Shown piece by piece: positions 36,851-45,005 of a stretch of 64,000 nucleotides of DNA (position 1 is the stretch's first letter; every line of letters begins with the position of its first letter). Origin of the DNA: Marinomonas alcarazii (GTDB lineage Bacteria > Pseudomonadota > Gammaproteobacteria > Pseudomonadales > Marinomonadaceae); the NCBI RefSeq assembly GCF_003208215.1, contig NZ_QKLW01000005.1, forward strand, positions 62,001-126,000, in the 5' to 3' direction. A program made the position numbers and the translations under genes. The notes under the pieces were generated by a model. It ran no database searches. It had not been told where the DNA came from and was given only the letters and a program-made list of their open reading frames with translations.

Positions 36851-36909
36851 ATACTTTCTTCGCATACTATTTGACCTCCATAAACACAAAAACCTCAGGG
36901 GCAATCAAC

Positions 36910-37869
36910 ATGCAAAACAATCAATCACACTCTTTTGTCACTCTTGGTGAAGCAATGGCTATGTTTGTGGCCAAAACACCAGGACAACTGGCACAGATAG
37001 AAGAGTTTCATCGCTCTTTAGCTGGGGCGGAAGTCAACGTTGCTATTGGTATGGCGCGTTTAGGTTTTGAGTCCTGCTATATCAGTAAAGTGGGTAAAGA
37101 CAGCTTTGGTCAATTCATTCGTCAAGCAATCAGCAATGAAAACATTCGTACTGATTGGATTTCTGAAGGTGCAAATCACGCTACTGGCTTTATGCTGAAA
37201 TCGAACGTAACTGATGGTAGCGACCCTAAAGTCGAATACTTCCGTCGTAACTCAGCAGCCTCAACATTAAGTACGGCAGACATTGACAGTGCACTATTTA
37301 AAGCGGGTACCCATTTGCATCTAACTGGCATCTCGATAGCGGTATCTAACACAATGCGTGAAGCGACCAGACATGCATTAAATCTAGCCAAAGAGCAAGG
37401 CTGCAGCGTGTCTTTTGACACCAATTTGCGCCCTACTTTGTGGCCTGATGAAGCCACTATGGTTGCATCCATTAATGAGTTTGCCTTTGCCTGTGACATC
37501 GTTCTACCTGGTATAGAAGAAGGTAAAATTCTCGCGGGCAGTGATGAACCTGAAGTGATTGCGGACTTTTATCTTCAGCATGGTGTCAAAACAGTGATCG
37601 TCAAACTCGGTAGTAAAGGTGCTTACTTTAAAACCAGTAACGGTGAATCAGGTACCGTTGCAGGCTTCCCTGTAGAGAAAGTAGTGGATACGGTCGGTGC
37701 TGGCGATAGCTTTGCTGTTGGTGTGATCTCGGCTCTATTAGATGGAAAAACCATTGAACAGGCCGCTCGCCGAGGAAATTTACTAGGCTCTATAACCGTT
37801 CAAGTACGTGGCGACAGCGAAGGTCTACCTACTAGAGAGGCCCTAAATAAGCTAGAAAAGGAGTCATAA
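36910..37869 (+). CDS. kdgK: 2-dehydro-3-deoxygluconokinase (PfkB family)
   Basis: Sugar kinase of 319 residues, phosphorylating 2-keto-3-deoxygluconate (KDG) to KDPG. PfkB signatures are present: the N-terminal AGAEVNVAIGMARLG and the C-terminal DTVGAGDSFAVGVI with the catalytic Asp. The ATG at 36910 has AGGGG upstream; the longer frame would run through the operator. No KDPG aldolase is in the window. In context it is the sink for KDG made by the unsaturated-uronate enzymes at 60-62 kb. Immediately downstream lies a decayed 2-hydroxyacid dehydrogenase gene, suggesting the operon has been shortened. Confidence 0.88.
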   Translation: MQNNQSHSFVTLGEAMAMFVAKTPGQLAQIEEFHRSLAGAEVNVAIGMARLGFESCYISKVGKDSFGQFIRQAISNENIRTDWISEGANHATGFMLKSNVTDGSDPKVEYFRRNSAASTLSTADIDSALFKAGTHLHLTGISIAVSNTMREATRHALNLAKEQGCSVSFDTNLRPTLWPDEATMVASINEFAFACDIVLPGIEEGKILAGSDEPEVIADFYLQHGVKTVIVKLGSKGAYFKTSNGESGTVAGFPVEKVVDTVGAGDSFAVGVISALLDGKTIEQAARRGNLLGSITVQVRGDSEGLPTREALNKLEKES

Positions 37870-37870
37870 C

Positions 37871-38129
37871 ATGAAGAAGACTTTATCGCGGCCCTAGTGG
37901 AAGCAGAAGGTCTTATCGCGCAGCTGGCTTAGATGTCTTTGAAGTCGAACCTCTACCTGGTGACTCACCACTTTGCAAACTGGACAATGCGGTACTATTT
38001 CCTCACATTGGGTCTGCAACAACAGAAACACACCTTGCCATGGTTACCTGTGCGGTCGACAACCTTATTAATGCATTGAATGACGATATTTCCAAGAACT
38101 GCGCCAATCAACATTTGTTAAGTAGATAG
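37871..38129 (+). pseudogene. Remnant of a D-2-hydroxyacid dehydrogenase (2-ketogluconate reductase type)
   Basis: An ATG immediately after kdgK begins a short broken frame. An N-terminal-like fragment ([14 protein letters not shown]) is followed after a frame change by 68 intact codons of the family C-terminus: [17 protein letters not shown], then [16 protein letters not shown] and [10 protein letters not shown], ending with a TAG at 38127. The NAD-binding domain and catalytic Arg/Glu region, about 190 residues, are missing. This resembles GhrB, which reduces 2-ketogluconate or hydroxypyruvate. It was probably the second gene of the kdgK operon and is now non-functional. Confidence 0.8.
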
Positions 38130-38146
38130 CCAAGAGGCTATCTACT
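38121..38146 (+). terminator. Hairpin at the end of the kdgK operon
   Basis: AGTAGATAGCC-AAGA-GGCTATCTACT is a perfect 11-base-pair stem overlapping the stop of the dehydrogenase remnant. T-rich sequence follows only after about 10 bases. Confidence 0.6.
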
Positions 38147-38320
38147 ACATCATACCCACTCTTTTTCTCCTAATAATAACAATAACTTAACCCAAGTCAG
38201 CAGCCATAAAAATGACTAATGCCACTCTTCAGCTTATGGAAACGACTATAGTAGAGAGGGATAGCATGTCTAACTTACCGGTTCTTAAAAAACGAAGAAG
38301 ATCACCTTTATTTGCCATTT

Positions 38321-38785
38321 ATGAGCAACTTCTATAACGCCTTTCGCTCAACCATTTGGCTGGACGCTGTTCCGCATTATTATCGGCGGTATGCTGGTTG
38401 TGGAAAGCTGGCCAAAATCATTGCTCCTATTGCTCAAGTCGGCTTTATGGAAACCCTAGGCTTTTATCCCGGTTAGCTTTGCTCGCCCATGTAAGCTGGC
38501 ATGCAGTTCTTTGGCAATATGTTCATTACTGTGGGATTAATCACACGATCACTTGCAATCGCGAACGCTGTTATGTTGGCCACTACTTTACGGTTCCATG
38601 CTGCTCACCCTTATATTAACTCAAGCTGATATAGACGCACTAAACGCTGGAAGTGACTTCTGGCATAAAACGTTTGGTGATGGCGGTGACGCGCTTCTTT
38701 CTTCTGGACTACTGGCGCACTATTACTTGCCGCGTTTGGCAGGGGCGATTTATCGCTATATCGCCTATTTAGGAAACAGTTCTAA
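38321..38785 (+). pseudogene. Frameshifted DoxX-family membrane protein gene
   Basis: Read across several frames this stretch gives a DoxX protein: MSNFYNAFRSTIWLDAV, LFRIIIGGMLVVESWPK, then APIAQVGFMETLGFYPG, FFGNMFITVGLITRSLAIAN, AVMLATTLRFHAAHPY, ADIDALNAGSDFW, and FFWTTGALLLAAFGRGDLSL. At least three frame changes and internal stops separate these pieces, so no functional product is possible. DoxX proteins are small four-helix inner-membrane proteins often next to oxidoreductases. A 23-codon frame at 38266-38337 overlaps the start and is probably noise. Confidence 0.75.
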
Positions 38786-38953
38786 GAGAGCACACCGTTA
38801 ATAATCAGCATCTATTTATCCTATGAATGTAGAGGCTGATTACTATTTTCTACTTGAAGAAATACAAGCTCTCCTTCCGGAAAATAAACCATATACTTTA
38901 AAATAAAATCTATGTAAAAATGGTTACTTAATTATCTTACCAAGGTACTGTTA

Positions 38954-40399
38954 TTGAACTTCTTACTCGATAAAAATCAAATAATTAACACTCAATCAAA
39001 GAAGAAATTTACACTTCTTCAGCTGATTATTTTTATCACCTTACCGATTTGTGCTCTTGCACTTATTGGTGTTTTTTCTCGTCCTGCGGGTTCGCTAGCG
39101 GCTATTTGGCCCGCGAATGCCTTCTTACTTGGGATGATGGCTCGATATAGTAATTTAAGAAATATAAAAGGCTACCTTGCCGCTTTTATTGGCTATTTTA
39201 TCTCAGACTTATTGGTAGGAACTCCTATTGAAAAGAATCTTTTTCTTAATTTAGGAAACTTAATTGGTACTTTAGCGGGATTATTTTTCATAAAGAAATT
39301 ACCCTCAGGTATCTTTCCTATCACACAGCCTTTTGGAATTCTAAAGTTAGTTGGGGCTGCATTAGCTGCATCAATAGGATCAAGCTTTGTGGGTATGCTC
39401 GCCTATCCGCTATTATGGGGTGGGAAAATTCACGAGGGTGCCATTTACTGGGGAATAACTGAACTCGCTAACTATATAGTGTTTTTGCCCATTGTTCTTA
39501 CGACTCCTAACCTCATTTTTTTTATCAAAAAAAGTTCGCTTCCTAAACTCAATCTAGCGCTTCTTTTTCATTTATGTCCTGCTCTTTCCGTCATTTTATT
39601 ATGTATTCTTGCCACTGTTATCGAAGGGCCTGGTGCCATAGCAATCCCTATTTTAGGTCTACTTTGGTGTGGTATGCGTTACAGTATATTCCATACTGCG
39701 ATACTCACCTTTGCATTCTGTTATTGGATATTAATTGCAATTTCTGTTGGCTACATCCATATATTTTCAGAGCTTTCTTCTTGGGGAAACTTAATGTCCC
39801 TTAGATTGAGCATTTCTTTCATCGCTCTTATCCCATTAATCAACGTCAGTAATACTCAATTGCGTTTGAGACAAATAGAAGAACTACAATATTCGTCCAG
39901 TCACGATTCACTCACTGGGACATTAAACAGGGGAGCTTTTTATAAGAAAGCAAAGGAAATTCTTCAACATAAAGACTCTAGTGTTACAGCATTATTAATG
40001 CTCGATTTAGATCATTTTAAATCTATTAATGACAGATATGGGCACTCTGCTGGTGACCAAGTATTGCGACATTTTGTACAGACGATTAGGCACTGTATTA
40101 AACAGAATGACATCGTAGGACGAGTCGGTGGAGAAGAGTTTTCTATTATCCTACAATCACAAAGAGAACAAGACCTTATGGCAATTTCACAAAAAATTTG
40201 CGACACCTTTGCCAACAGTCCCTGCTACATTGACCACACATTCTATCTGCCCTCGACGGTCAGTATTGGTCTAGTTATGGTCCCCAAAGAGTGTAATCGA
40301 GAATATGATAAATTGGCTCAACAAGCAGACTCAGCTCTCTATCAAGCCAAAACATCAGGTCGAAACAAAGTTGTTGTATACGAAGAAAATATAGCTTAA
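38954..40399 (+). CDS. MASE1-GGDEF diguanylate cyclase
   Basis: Membrane-bound enzyme of 481 residues predicted to make cyclic di-GMP. The N-terminal MASE1 sensor (about 20-300) has about eight membrane helices and the hallmark GSLAAIWPANAFLLGMMAR. The C-terminal GGDEF domain (about 315-475) has the intact active site GGEEF at 392-396. The usual inhibitory RxxD site reads KQND here, so product feedback is probably weakened. The start is TTG with AAGG 8 bases upstream. The gene is A+T-rich compared with neighbours and stands alone between pseudogenes, a sign of a plastic locus. Confidence 0.9.
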   Translation: MNFLLDKNQIINTQSKKKFTLLQLIIFITLPICALALIGVFSRPAGSLAAIWPANAFLLGMMARYSNLRNIKGYLAAFIGYFISDLLVGTPIEKNLFLNLGNLIGTLAGLFFIKKLPSGIFPITQPFGILKLVGAALAASIGSSFVGMLAYPLLWGGKIHEGAIYWGITELANYIVFLPIVLTTPNLIFFIKKSSLPKLNLALLFHLCPALSVILLCILATVIEGPGAIAIPILGLLWCGMRYSIFHTAILTFAFCYWILIAISVGYIHIFSELSSWGNLMSLRLSISFIALIPLINVSNTQLRLRQIEELQYSSSHDSLTGTLNRGAFYKKAKEILQHKDSSVTALLMLDLDHFKSINDRYGHSAGDQVLRHFVQTIRHCIKQNDIVGRVGGEEFSIILQSQREQDLMAISQKICDTFANSPCYIDHTFYLPSTVSIGLVMVPKECNREYDKLAQQADSALYQAKTSGRNKVVVYEENIA

Positions 40400-40401
40400 C
40401 T

Positions 40402-40615
40402 TCTATTCCCCTCACTTCTAAATGAATTTTGGTCTCAGGCAGTTTATCCCCAAGAGCGGCCCATTCTGACAAACCATAAGACGCATGAATGCCACTTAAT
40501 GAAATGTCTTCAGCTAAGGCATGATCGAAGAAATACTCATATTGGACTAGAGCTTCCGAGTATTTTTCTTTTTTGCTAATTCTTTTGCTTGGCTAAGAAC
40601 GTCCCTAATATTACA
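40402..40615 (-). pseudogene. Fragment of a TPR-like cytoplasmic protein
   Basis: The minus strand encodes DVLSQAKELAKK, then after a one-base shift in a run of A, EKYSEALVQYEYFFDHALAE, followed by ISLSGIHASYGLSEWAALGD and KLPETKIHLEV. This matches the start of a widespread tetratricopeptide-like bacterial protein family. It lacks its own start and ribosome site and its downstream half, which runs into the 3' end of the GGDEF gene. The frame shift and truncation make it a remnant. The family name is by my recognition of the pattern only. Confidence 0.55.
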
Positions 40616-40651
40616 ACTCTTTTAATTTCCTTATGTTAAGTCTTAAACCTT

Positions 40652-41473
40652 TTACAGATTAATCTTCTTTCCCAGCCGATTAGACTCTTTAGAAAACCAA
40701 ATATACGTCACTTTACCAATGACATCCGATTCAGGAAACGTCCCCCAATAACGGCTATCATTACTGTTATCTCGCCAATCACCCAAGACAAACACTTGCC
40801 CTTCTGGCACAACTCGTTCAGCCATAGAAATAGAAACCTCGTTGCGCCTAAAACTGTCATCAACCGAAGCTACTATTTCAGGCTCGCCATTTAATATCAC
40901 TTGGCCATTTTCAATAGCCACTCTGTCGTTGCCTAAAGCAACGATTCGCTGGGTTAGCAAGGTTTGTCTATTATTAGGGTATCGAAACACCACCACATCG
41001 CCCACTTTTAAAGACAAGTCTTGGGTATCGACGGCGATATAATCATCCGGCTGTAAAGTCGGCATCATAGAGCGAGAGGGGATACTATAAAGCTCAAAGC
41101 CCAACAACGAACCACGAGACGAGATAAGTGTTTGACCAAAAGTCAGAATCAACGCCAGTATAGCCAGATAGCAATACCAGCGGTTATAAGGCTTCAATTC
41201 GTAGGTTTTATTTGATAAAGCAAGTCGCACAGCGCTGAGTATGGCGTACGAATAGAGACAGAGTATAAAGACAACAAAAAGCCAAATTCCGTAAGCTGTC
41301 GAAAGATAGCCCAGCTTTGCGAAGACTATAAGCCCACCAACTTGCAGAAAAAAAAGCCATACTCCTTTTTTCAAATCCCCTGCGTATACATGCCCGAATC
41401 CCGGCGACAAGATAGACAACATCAAGGCCCAGCTGGGGCTTCTCTTCTTCACGCTTTGCTTCCCTTCACCCAT
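40652..41473 (-). CDS. Signal peptidase I homologue with unusual active site and N-terminal TM2-like domain
   Basis: S26-family membrane protein of 273 residues. The catalytic Ser box IPSRSMMPTL is intact (Ser135), and GDWRDNSNDSRYWG (231-244) is the conserved C-terminal box. The box that normally holds the catalytic Lys (usually KR.IG..GD) reads TQRIVALGNDRV, placing Gln175 at the Lys position. The N-terminal 80 residues hold three to four hydrophobic helices with SPGFGHVYAGDLKKG, a TM2-like domain shared with the next gene. It may be a degenerate or specialised peptidase rather than the housekeeping LepB, which must be elsewhere. Confidence 0.85.
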   Translation of the reverse strand: MGEGKQSVKKRSPSWALMLSILSPGFGHVYAGDLKKGVWLFFLQVGGLIVFAKLGYLSTAYGIWLFVVFILCLYSYAILSAVRLALSNKTYELKPYNRWYCYLAILALILTFGQTLISSRGSLLGFELYSIPSRSMMPTLQPDDYIAVDTQDLSLKVGDVVVFRYPNNRQTLLTQRIVALGNDRVAIENGQVILNGEPEIVASVDDSFRRNEVSISMAERVVPEGQVFVLGDWRDNSNDSRYWGTFPESDVIGKVTYIWFSKESNRLGKKINL

Positions 41474-41514
41474 TAATAAAGCTCTTCTTTACTTTATGAT
41501 GCCTTACCTGCGCA

Positions 41515-41757
41515 TCATAAAACTGAACGAAACCGAGAAAAACGAGCGGCATCAATAATCGACCAAAGGTGCAATATCCCACCAACTAGCCACATAAAGA
41601 ACAAAATCACTGTTGCCCCTAATGCATAGCTCACACAGACAGTCACAAAAAAGAACAGCGCCATAAAAAAACGCCCCTGCACCAGTTGACCTAATCCAGG
41701 AATAAAAACATTACAAAGTGCAGCAATCACATTGCCGCCTGAACCTTGACCAGACAT
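41515..41757 (-). CDS. Small membrane protein with TM2-like domain
   Basis: Protein of 80 residues starting MSGQGSGGNVIAAL. GGGAGC lies 5 bases before the ATG at 41757. It has FIPGLGQLVQGRFFMAL followed by two hydrophobic helices and ends in a short basic tail (AARFSRFRSVL). The PG.G....G...G pattern is the same as in the N-terminal domain of the adjacent signal peptidase homologue, which suggests shared ancestry. The gene lies 41 bases upstream of that gene and is probably co-transcribed. Function unknown. Confidence 0.7.
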   Translation of the reverse strand: MSGQGSGGNVIAALCNVFIPGLGQLVQGRFFMALFFFVTVCVSYALGATVILFFMWLVGGILHLWSIIDAARFSRFRSVL

Positions 41758-41841
41758 AAGTGCTCCCATCATAAAACCACAAAAAAATAAGAATAAGGAC
41801 AAAGCCAATAAATAGAAAGTACCTTATTTGCCTTGTTAGAC

Positions 41842-42756
41842 CTAAAAATACTCTTTTTTATCCTGATAAGCCTGCTTGATATGCTCTATTAATAAGCGCA
41901 ACTTTTCTGGCAAGTATTTGGTAAAGGGATAGATAGCATAGACACCGAGCTGCCGTGGTTGGTAATCGGATAAAATAGCAACCAGCTTACCTTGCTGTAA
42001 ATCTTCATACACACAGCAACGCGGCACATAGACGATACCAAAACCAGCCAAGGCGGCCTTGCGTAAAGCCTGAGCGTTATTTGTAGCAAAGCTACCACTG
42101 ATGCGCACACTTTCTTCAACTCTTTTTTGACCAACACCTTGCTTGGTAAAGCGCCAATCAAATGAACCTTGCGCTTGGTAGGTATACGCCAAACAATTAT
42201 GCTCTTTCAGTGCATCTAAATCTCTGACTTCGCCATGACGCTCGATGTAACTTGGCGAACAGCAAACAATCCAGTTAGATTGAATCAAAGGCTTGGCAAT
42301 TAGGCTTGAATCTTCCAGTTTGCCGGTGCGAATCGCCAGATCCAGCCCCTCTCCGACAAGATCGACAAAATCATTTTCAAGACGCATATCCACGTTGATA
42401 TTGGGGTATTTCTGACAAAACTCCGCCACCGCTTCGGCCAACAGCAACTCACCAGAAATAGTTGGTACGGACATTTTGATTGTCCCAGTTAAGCCTTGGC
42501 TAAAGGCCGACACCGACGCAATCGCATCGCTCACTTGGCCTTCTATATTTTTGGCGTGAACATACAAGCTCTCACCCGCTTCGGTCAGGCTGAGTCGTCT
42601 TGTAGTACGATGAATTAGCTGCGCACCTAGGTCTTGTTCCAGCTTACTAATTCGTTTGCTCAACGCTGGCGTCGATAGACCCGCTTGCTGCGCTGCTTTA
42701 TTAAACGAACCCGCATCGGCAACGTTCACGAAAAGCGTTAAATCGGCTGCGTTCAA
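41842..42756 (-). CDS. LysR-family regulator divergent from the lldD-like gene
   Basis: LysR regulator of 304 residues. The N-terminal helix-turn-helix reads LTLFVNVADAGSFNKAAQQA, LSTPALSKRISKLE, LIHRTTRRLSLTEAG. The effector domain begins GTIKMSVPTISGELLLAEA. The start is TTG (42754-42756) with AAGGGGC 7 bases upstream. It is divergent from the flavoenzyme gene at 42873, and the 116-base region between them should carry both promoters. Regulation of that gene is a positional inference. Confidence 0.87.
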   Translation of the reverse strand: MNAADLTLFVNVADAGSFNKAAQQAGLSTPALSKRISKLEQDLGAQLIHRTTRRLSLTEAGESLYVHAKNIEGQVSDAIASVSAFSQGLTGTIKMSVPTISGELLLAEAVAEFCQKYPNINVDMRLENDFVDLVGEGLDLAIRTGKLEDSSLIAKPLIQSNWIVCCSPSYIERHGEVRDLDALKEHNCLAYTYQAQGSFDWRFTKQGVGQKRVEESVRISGSFATNNAQALRKAALAGFGIVYVPRCCVYEDLQQGKLVAILSDYQPRQLGVYAIYPFTKYLPEKLRLLIEHIKQAYQDKKEYF

Positions 42757-42872
42757 TGTCGTGCCCCTTTTTTATTAAGACGTTTTAGGAAAGAGTTTAT
42801 TAGTTTATGTCGTATTTATCGCAAATAGAACAGTGTCTATAGTTAATAAACAAAATAAAAGGAGCTGAATCC

Positions 42873-44021
42873 ATGCGTCTCAAAGACTGCCACAACTTCC
42901 AAGACTTTCGCACCCTAGCCAAAAAACGCCTACCAAGCCCGATCTTCAATTACATTGATGGTGGCGCCGACGACGAGACAACCTACCGCCGCAACACGGC
43001 CGCATTTGAAACCTGCGACCTAGTGCCCAGTGTTCTCACTGGCGTAAAAGACGTAGATCTGTCCGTTACCGTGATGGGACAAAAACTCGCCCTGCCAATC
43101 TACTGTTCGCCTACCGCCTTACAACGATTATTTCATCACGATGGCGAAAGAGCGGTTGCGAATGCTGCCGAAAAATACGGCACCATGTTTGGCGTGTCGT
43201 CCCTTGGCACTGTAAGCATGGAAGAAATTGCCAAGCAAACCACCACACCTCAGGTCTATCAGTTTTACTTTCATAAAGACCGTGAACTGAACCGTGCCAT
43301 GATGCAACGCGCCAAAGACGCAGGCGTACAAGTCATGATGTTAACGGTCGATTCCATTACTGGCGGCAACCGAGAACGCGACCTTCGCACAGGATTCGCC
43401 ATTCCTTTTAAATTAAACCTAAAAGGCATGCTGCAATTTGTTCTCAAACCCATGTGGGGCATTAACTACGTCACCCACGAAAAATTCCGTTTGCCGCAGC
43501 TTGAAGAACACATAGACATGGGCTCAGGCGCCACTTCGATTGGTGACTATTTTACCAACATGCTCGACCCATCCATGAATTGGGACGACGTGGCGGAAAT
43601 GGTGAAATTCTGGGACGGAGAGTTTTGTCTAAAAGGTATCATGAGCCGAGAAGACGCCCGCAAAGCCGTAGAAATTGGCTGCACTGGCGTGATCATTTCC
43701 AACCATGGTGGTCGCCAGCTTGATGGCTCGCGCAGCTCCTTCGATCAGCTCGCAGAAATTGTTGATGAAGTAGGCGACGAAATCGATGTCATCTTTGACA
43801 GCGGCGTACAGCGCGGCACCCACGTACTCAAAGCCTTATCCCTCGGCGCAAAAGCCGTCGGCATCGGCCGCATGTACTTATACCCACTCGCTGCCGCAGG
43901 ACAACCTGGCGTTGAACGCGCCCTAGGCTTAATGAAAGCCGAACTCGAACGCGACATGAAACTCATGGGCAAAACTTCGATTGATCAACTGACCAGAGAG
44001 AACTTGCGATTTCGGTCTTAA
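42873..44021 (+). CDS. FMN-dependent alpha-hydroxy-acid dehydrogenase, L-lactate dehydrogenase-like
   Basis: Flavoenzyme of 382 residues of the glycolate oxidase/LldD family. It oxidises an L-2-hydroxy acid, probably L-lactate to pyruvate, at the inner face of the membrane. FMN and substrate motifs are PIFNYIDGGADDE (about 23-35), YQFYFHKDR, LTVDSITGG and the catalytic His/Arg of SNHGGRQLDGS. The membrane-binding loop region includes LKGMLQFVLKPMWGINY. AGGAG lies 8 bases before the ATG. L-lactate is also the predicted end product of the bifunctional RhaD at 52.6 kb, so a metabolic link is possible, although the two are separately regulated. Confidence 0.88.
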   Translation: MRLKDCHNFQDFRTLAKKRLPSPIFNYIDGGADDETTYRRNTAAFETCDLVPSVLTGVKDVDLSVTVMGQKLALPIYCSPTALQRLFHHDGERAVANAAEKYGTMFGVSSLGTVSMEEIAKQTTTPQVYQFYFHKDRELNRAMMQRAKDAGVQVMMLTVDSITGGNRERDLRTGFAIPFKLNLKGMLQFVLKPMWGINYVTHEKFRLPQLEEHIDMGSGATSIGDYFTNMLDPSMNWDDVAEMVKFWDGEFCLKGIMSREDARKAVEIGCTGVIISNHGGRQLDGSRSSFDQLAEIVDEVGDEIDVIFDSGVQRGTHVLKALSLGAKAVGIGRMYLYPLAAAGQPGVERALGLMKAELERDMKLMGKTSIDQLTRENLRFRS

Positions 44022-44047
44022 CGGTTTCGGTCTTAGAGCTAACAATT

Positions 44048-44089
44048 CCCTCCCCTTTTGTCTTCCAAGGGGAGGGTTAGGGAGGGGTC
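44048..44089. repeat. REP-like G+C-rich palindrome
   Basis: CCCTCCCC and GGGGAGGG pair around a short loop, followed by TTAGGGAGGGGTC. The sequence family is the same as the larger array at 50337-50554. Confidence 0.6.
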
Positions 44090-44107
44090 AATTTGTACTG
44101 ATAACAC

Positions 44108-44296
44108 CTAAATCCCTAAACTTTTCTTCGCGTCCTCAAGTGAAAGTGTATTACCGTCACGAGCTTCTTCCAAGCCTTGATAAACAGTACGAATAAAGCC
44201 AAGTTCTTCAAACAGCGCCTCACGAAGTGTTCGGCTAGTGTCGGAATGAGGCATTGTTAGTGGTTTTAATGTCAAAGTTACCACTTTCTCAATCAC
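44108..44296 (-). CDS. Possible small orphan antitoxin-like protein
   Basis: Frame of 62 codons with a GTG start, or 48 codons from the ATG at 44254. The C-terminus QGLEEARDGNTLSLEDAKKS looks like the tail of RelB/ParD-type small antitoxins. No toxin gene follows it on the same strand. Its 5' half contains a hairpin sequence that is repeated at 45015-45075, so this part may be a decayed or rearranged copy. It is divergent from higB and shares its regulatory region. Confidence 0.45.
   Translation of the reverse strand: MIEKVVTLTLKPLTMPHSDTSRTLREALFEELGFIRTVYQGLEEARDGNTLSLEDAKKSLGI
44211..44270. repeat. Direct repeat copy 1 flanking higBA
   Basis: About 60 bases matching 45015-45075 at roughly 53 positions, sharing GCCTCACGAAGT and AGTGTCGGAATGAGGC blocks. 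This copy has an imperfect hairpin (AACAGCGCCTCA/TGAGGCATTGTT). Confidence 0.75.
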
Positions 44297-44354
44297 TATA
44301 AAGTTAACACTAAAGTATACATTTATCCTTGAGAAAGTTCACTTTAGTGTTAAC
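44283..44354. promoter_or_regulatory. Interleaved inverted repeats in the higBA promoter
   Basis: Two perfect inverted repeats are interleaved: ACTTTCTCAA (44283-44292) with TTGAGAAAGT (44329-44338), and GTTAACACTAAAGT (44303-44316) with ACTTTAGTGTTAAC (44341-44354). They end 8 bases before higB. They are the likely binding sites of HigA or the HigBA complex and cover the start of the divergent small gene as well. Confidence 0.65.
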
Positions 44355-44362
44355 ATTAAGTC

Positions 44363-44716
44363 ATGAGGAATATAAATTTTTACATCACGGAAGATGGTAA
44401 GTCCCCAGTAACAGAGTTTCTAGATTCGCTTTCTAGCAAACAAGCACAGAAAGTTGCTTGGGTACTTCAATTGGTTGAAGAGCTTGATTCAGTTCCAACT
44501 ACTTATCTTAAAAAATTGGTGAACACCGATAATATATGGGAAGTACGCGTACAAGTCGGTGGCAATATATTTCGTTTATTAGGATTCTTTGATGGTGACA
44601 ACTTAGTCGTTTTAAATCACGGCTTTCAAAAGAAGACTCAAAAAACACCACCAAGAGACATCAAAATTGCGGAGAGTCGTCGCCACGACTATTTAACGAG
44701 GAAGAAACATGAGTGA
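44363..44716 (+). CDS. higB: Toxin of a HigB/RelE-type toxin-antitoxin module
   Basis: Phage-Gp49-like/HigB toxin of 117 residues, predicted ribosome-dependent mRNA endonuclease. Family features are the N-terminal [37 protein letters not shown], the Arg of [10 protein letters not shown], and [15 protein letters not shown] with basic residues at the end. The gene precedes its antitoxin, the order typical of HigBA, and overlaps it by 8 bases. No strong ribosome site is seen, as is common for toxin genes. Promoter inverted repeats lie immediately upstream. Confidence 0.9.
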   Translation: MRNINFYITEDGKSPVTEFLDSLSSKQAQKVAWVLQLVEELDSVPTTYLKKLVNTDNIWEVRVQVGGNIFRLLGFFDGDNLVVLNHGFQKKTQKTPPRDIKIAESRRHDYLTRKKHE

Positions 44717-44984
44717 TTTAAAAAAGTATTTAACAGACCGCAAAGCCATCGATAAGGATTTTGCTGAAGGTTACGACGAGGGTTATCAGGCCTTTAAATT
44801 TGGCATATTGCTCAAAGAAGCTCGCAAGAACGCAGGTTTAACACAAGATGAATTAGCATTGAAACTGCATACTCAAAAAAGCGCTATTTCTCGAATTGAA
44901 AACCATTCTGATGATATAAAGCTATCGACTCTTGAACGTTTTGCTAGCGCTCTAGGTAAAAAGCTCGAAATTCGTTTGGTGTGA
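44709..44984 (+). CDS. higA: HigA-type antitoxin with XRE helix-turn-helix
   Basis: Antitoxin of 91 residues. A short N-terminal segment is followed by an XRE/Cro helix-turn-helix (about 36-90) reading [32 protein letters not shown], ending [11 protein letters not shown]. It should neutralise the upstream toxin and repress the promoter through the interleaved inverted repeats. GAGGAAG precedes the ATG inside the toxin gene. A bidirectional terminator follows. Confidence 0.9.
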   Translation: MSDLKKYLTDRKAIDKDFAEGYDEGYQAFKFGILLKEARKNAGLTQDELALKLHTQKSAISRIENHSDDIKLSTLERFASALGKKLEIRLV

Positions 44985-45005
44985 TTTTTCCATCTACAAA
45001 ACTAT

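Noticed and set aside
38266-38337. 23-codon frame upstream of the DoxX remnant
   Set aside because: It is short, overlaps the remnant in another frame, and has no family pattern, although a weak ribosome site is present.
42795-42851. GTTTATTA/TAATAAAC inverted repeat between lysR and the lldD-like gene
   Set aside because: The arms are only 8 A+T-rich bases with a 41-base spacer, too easily found by chance in this region.
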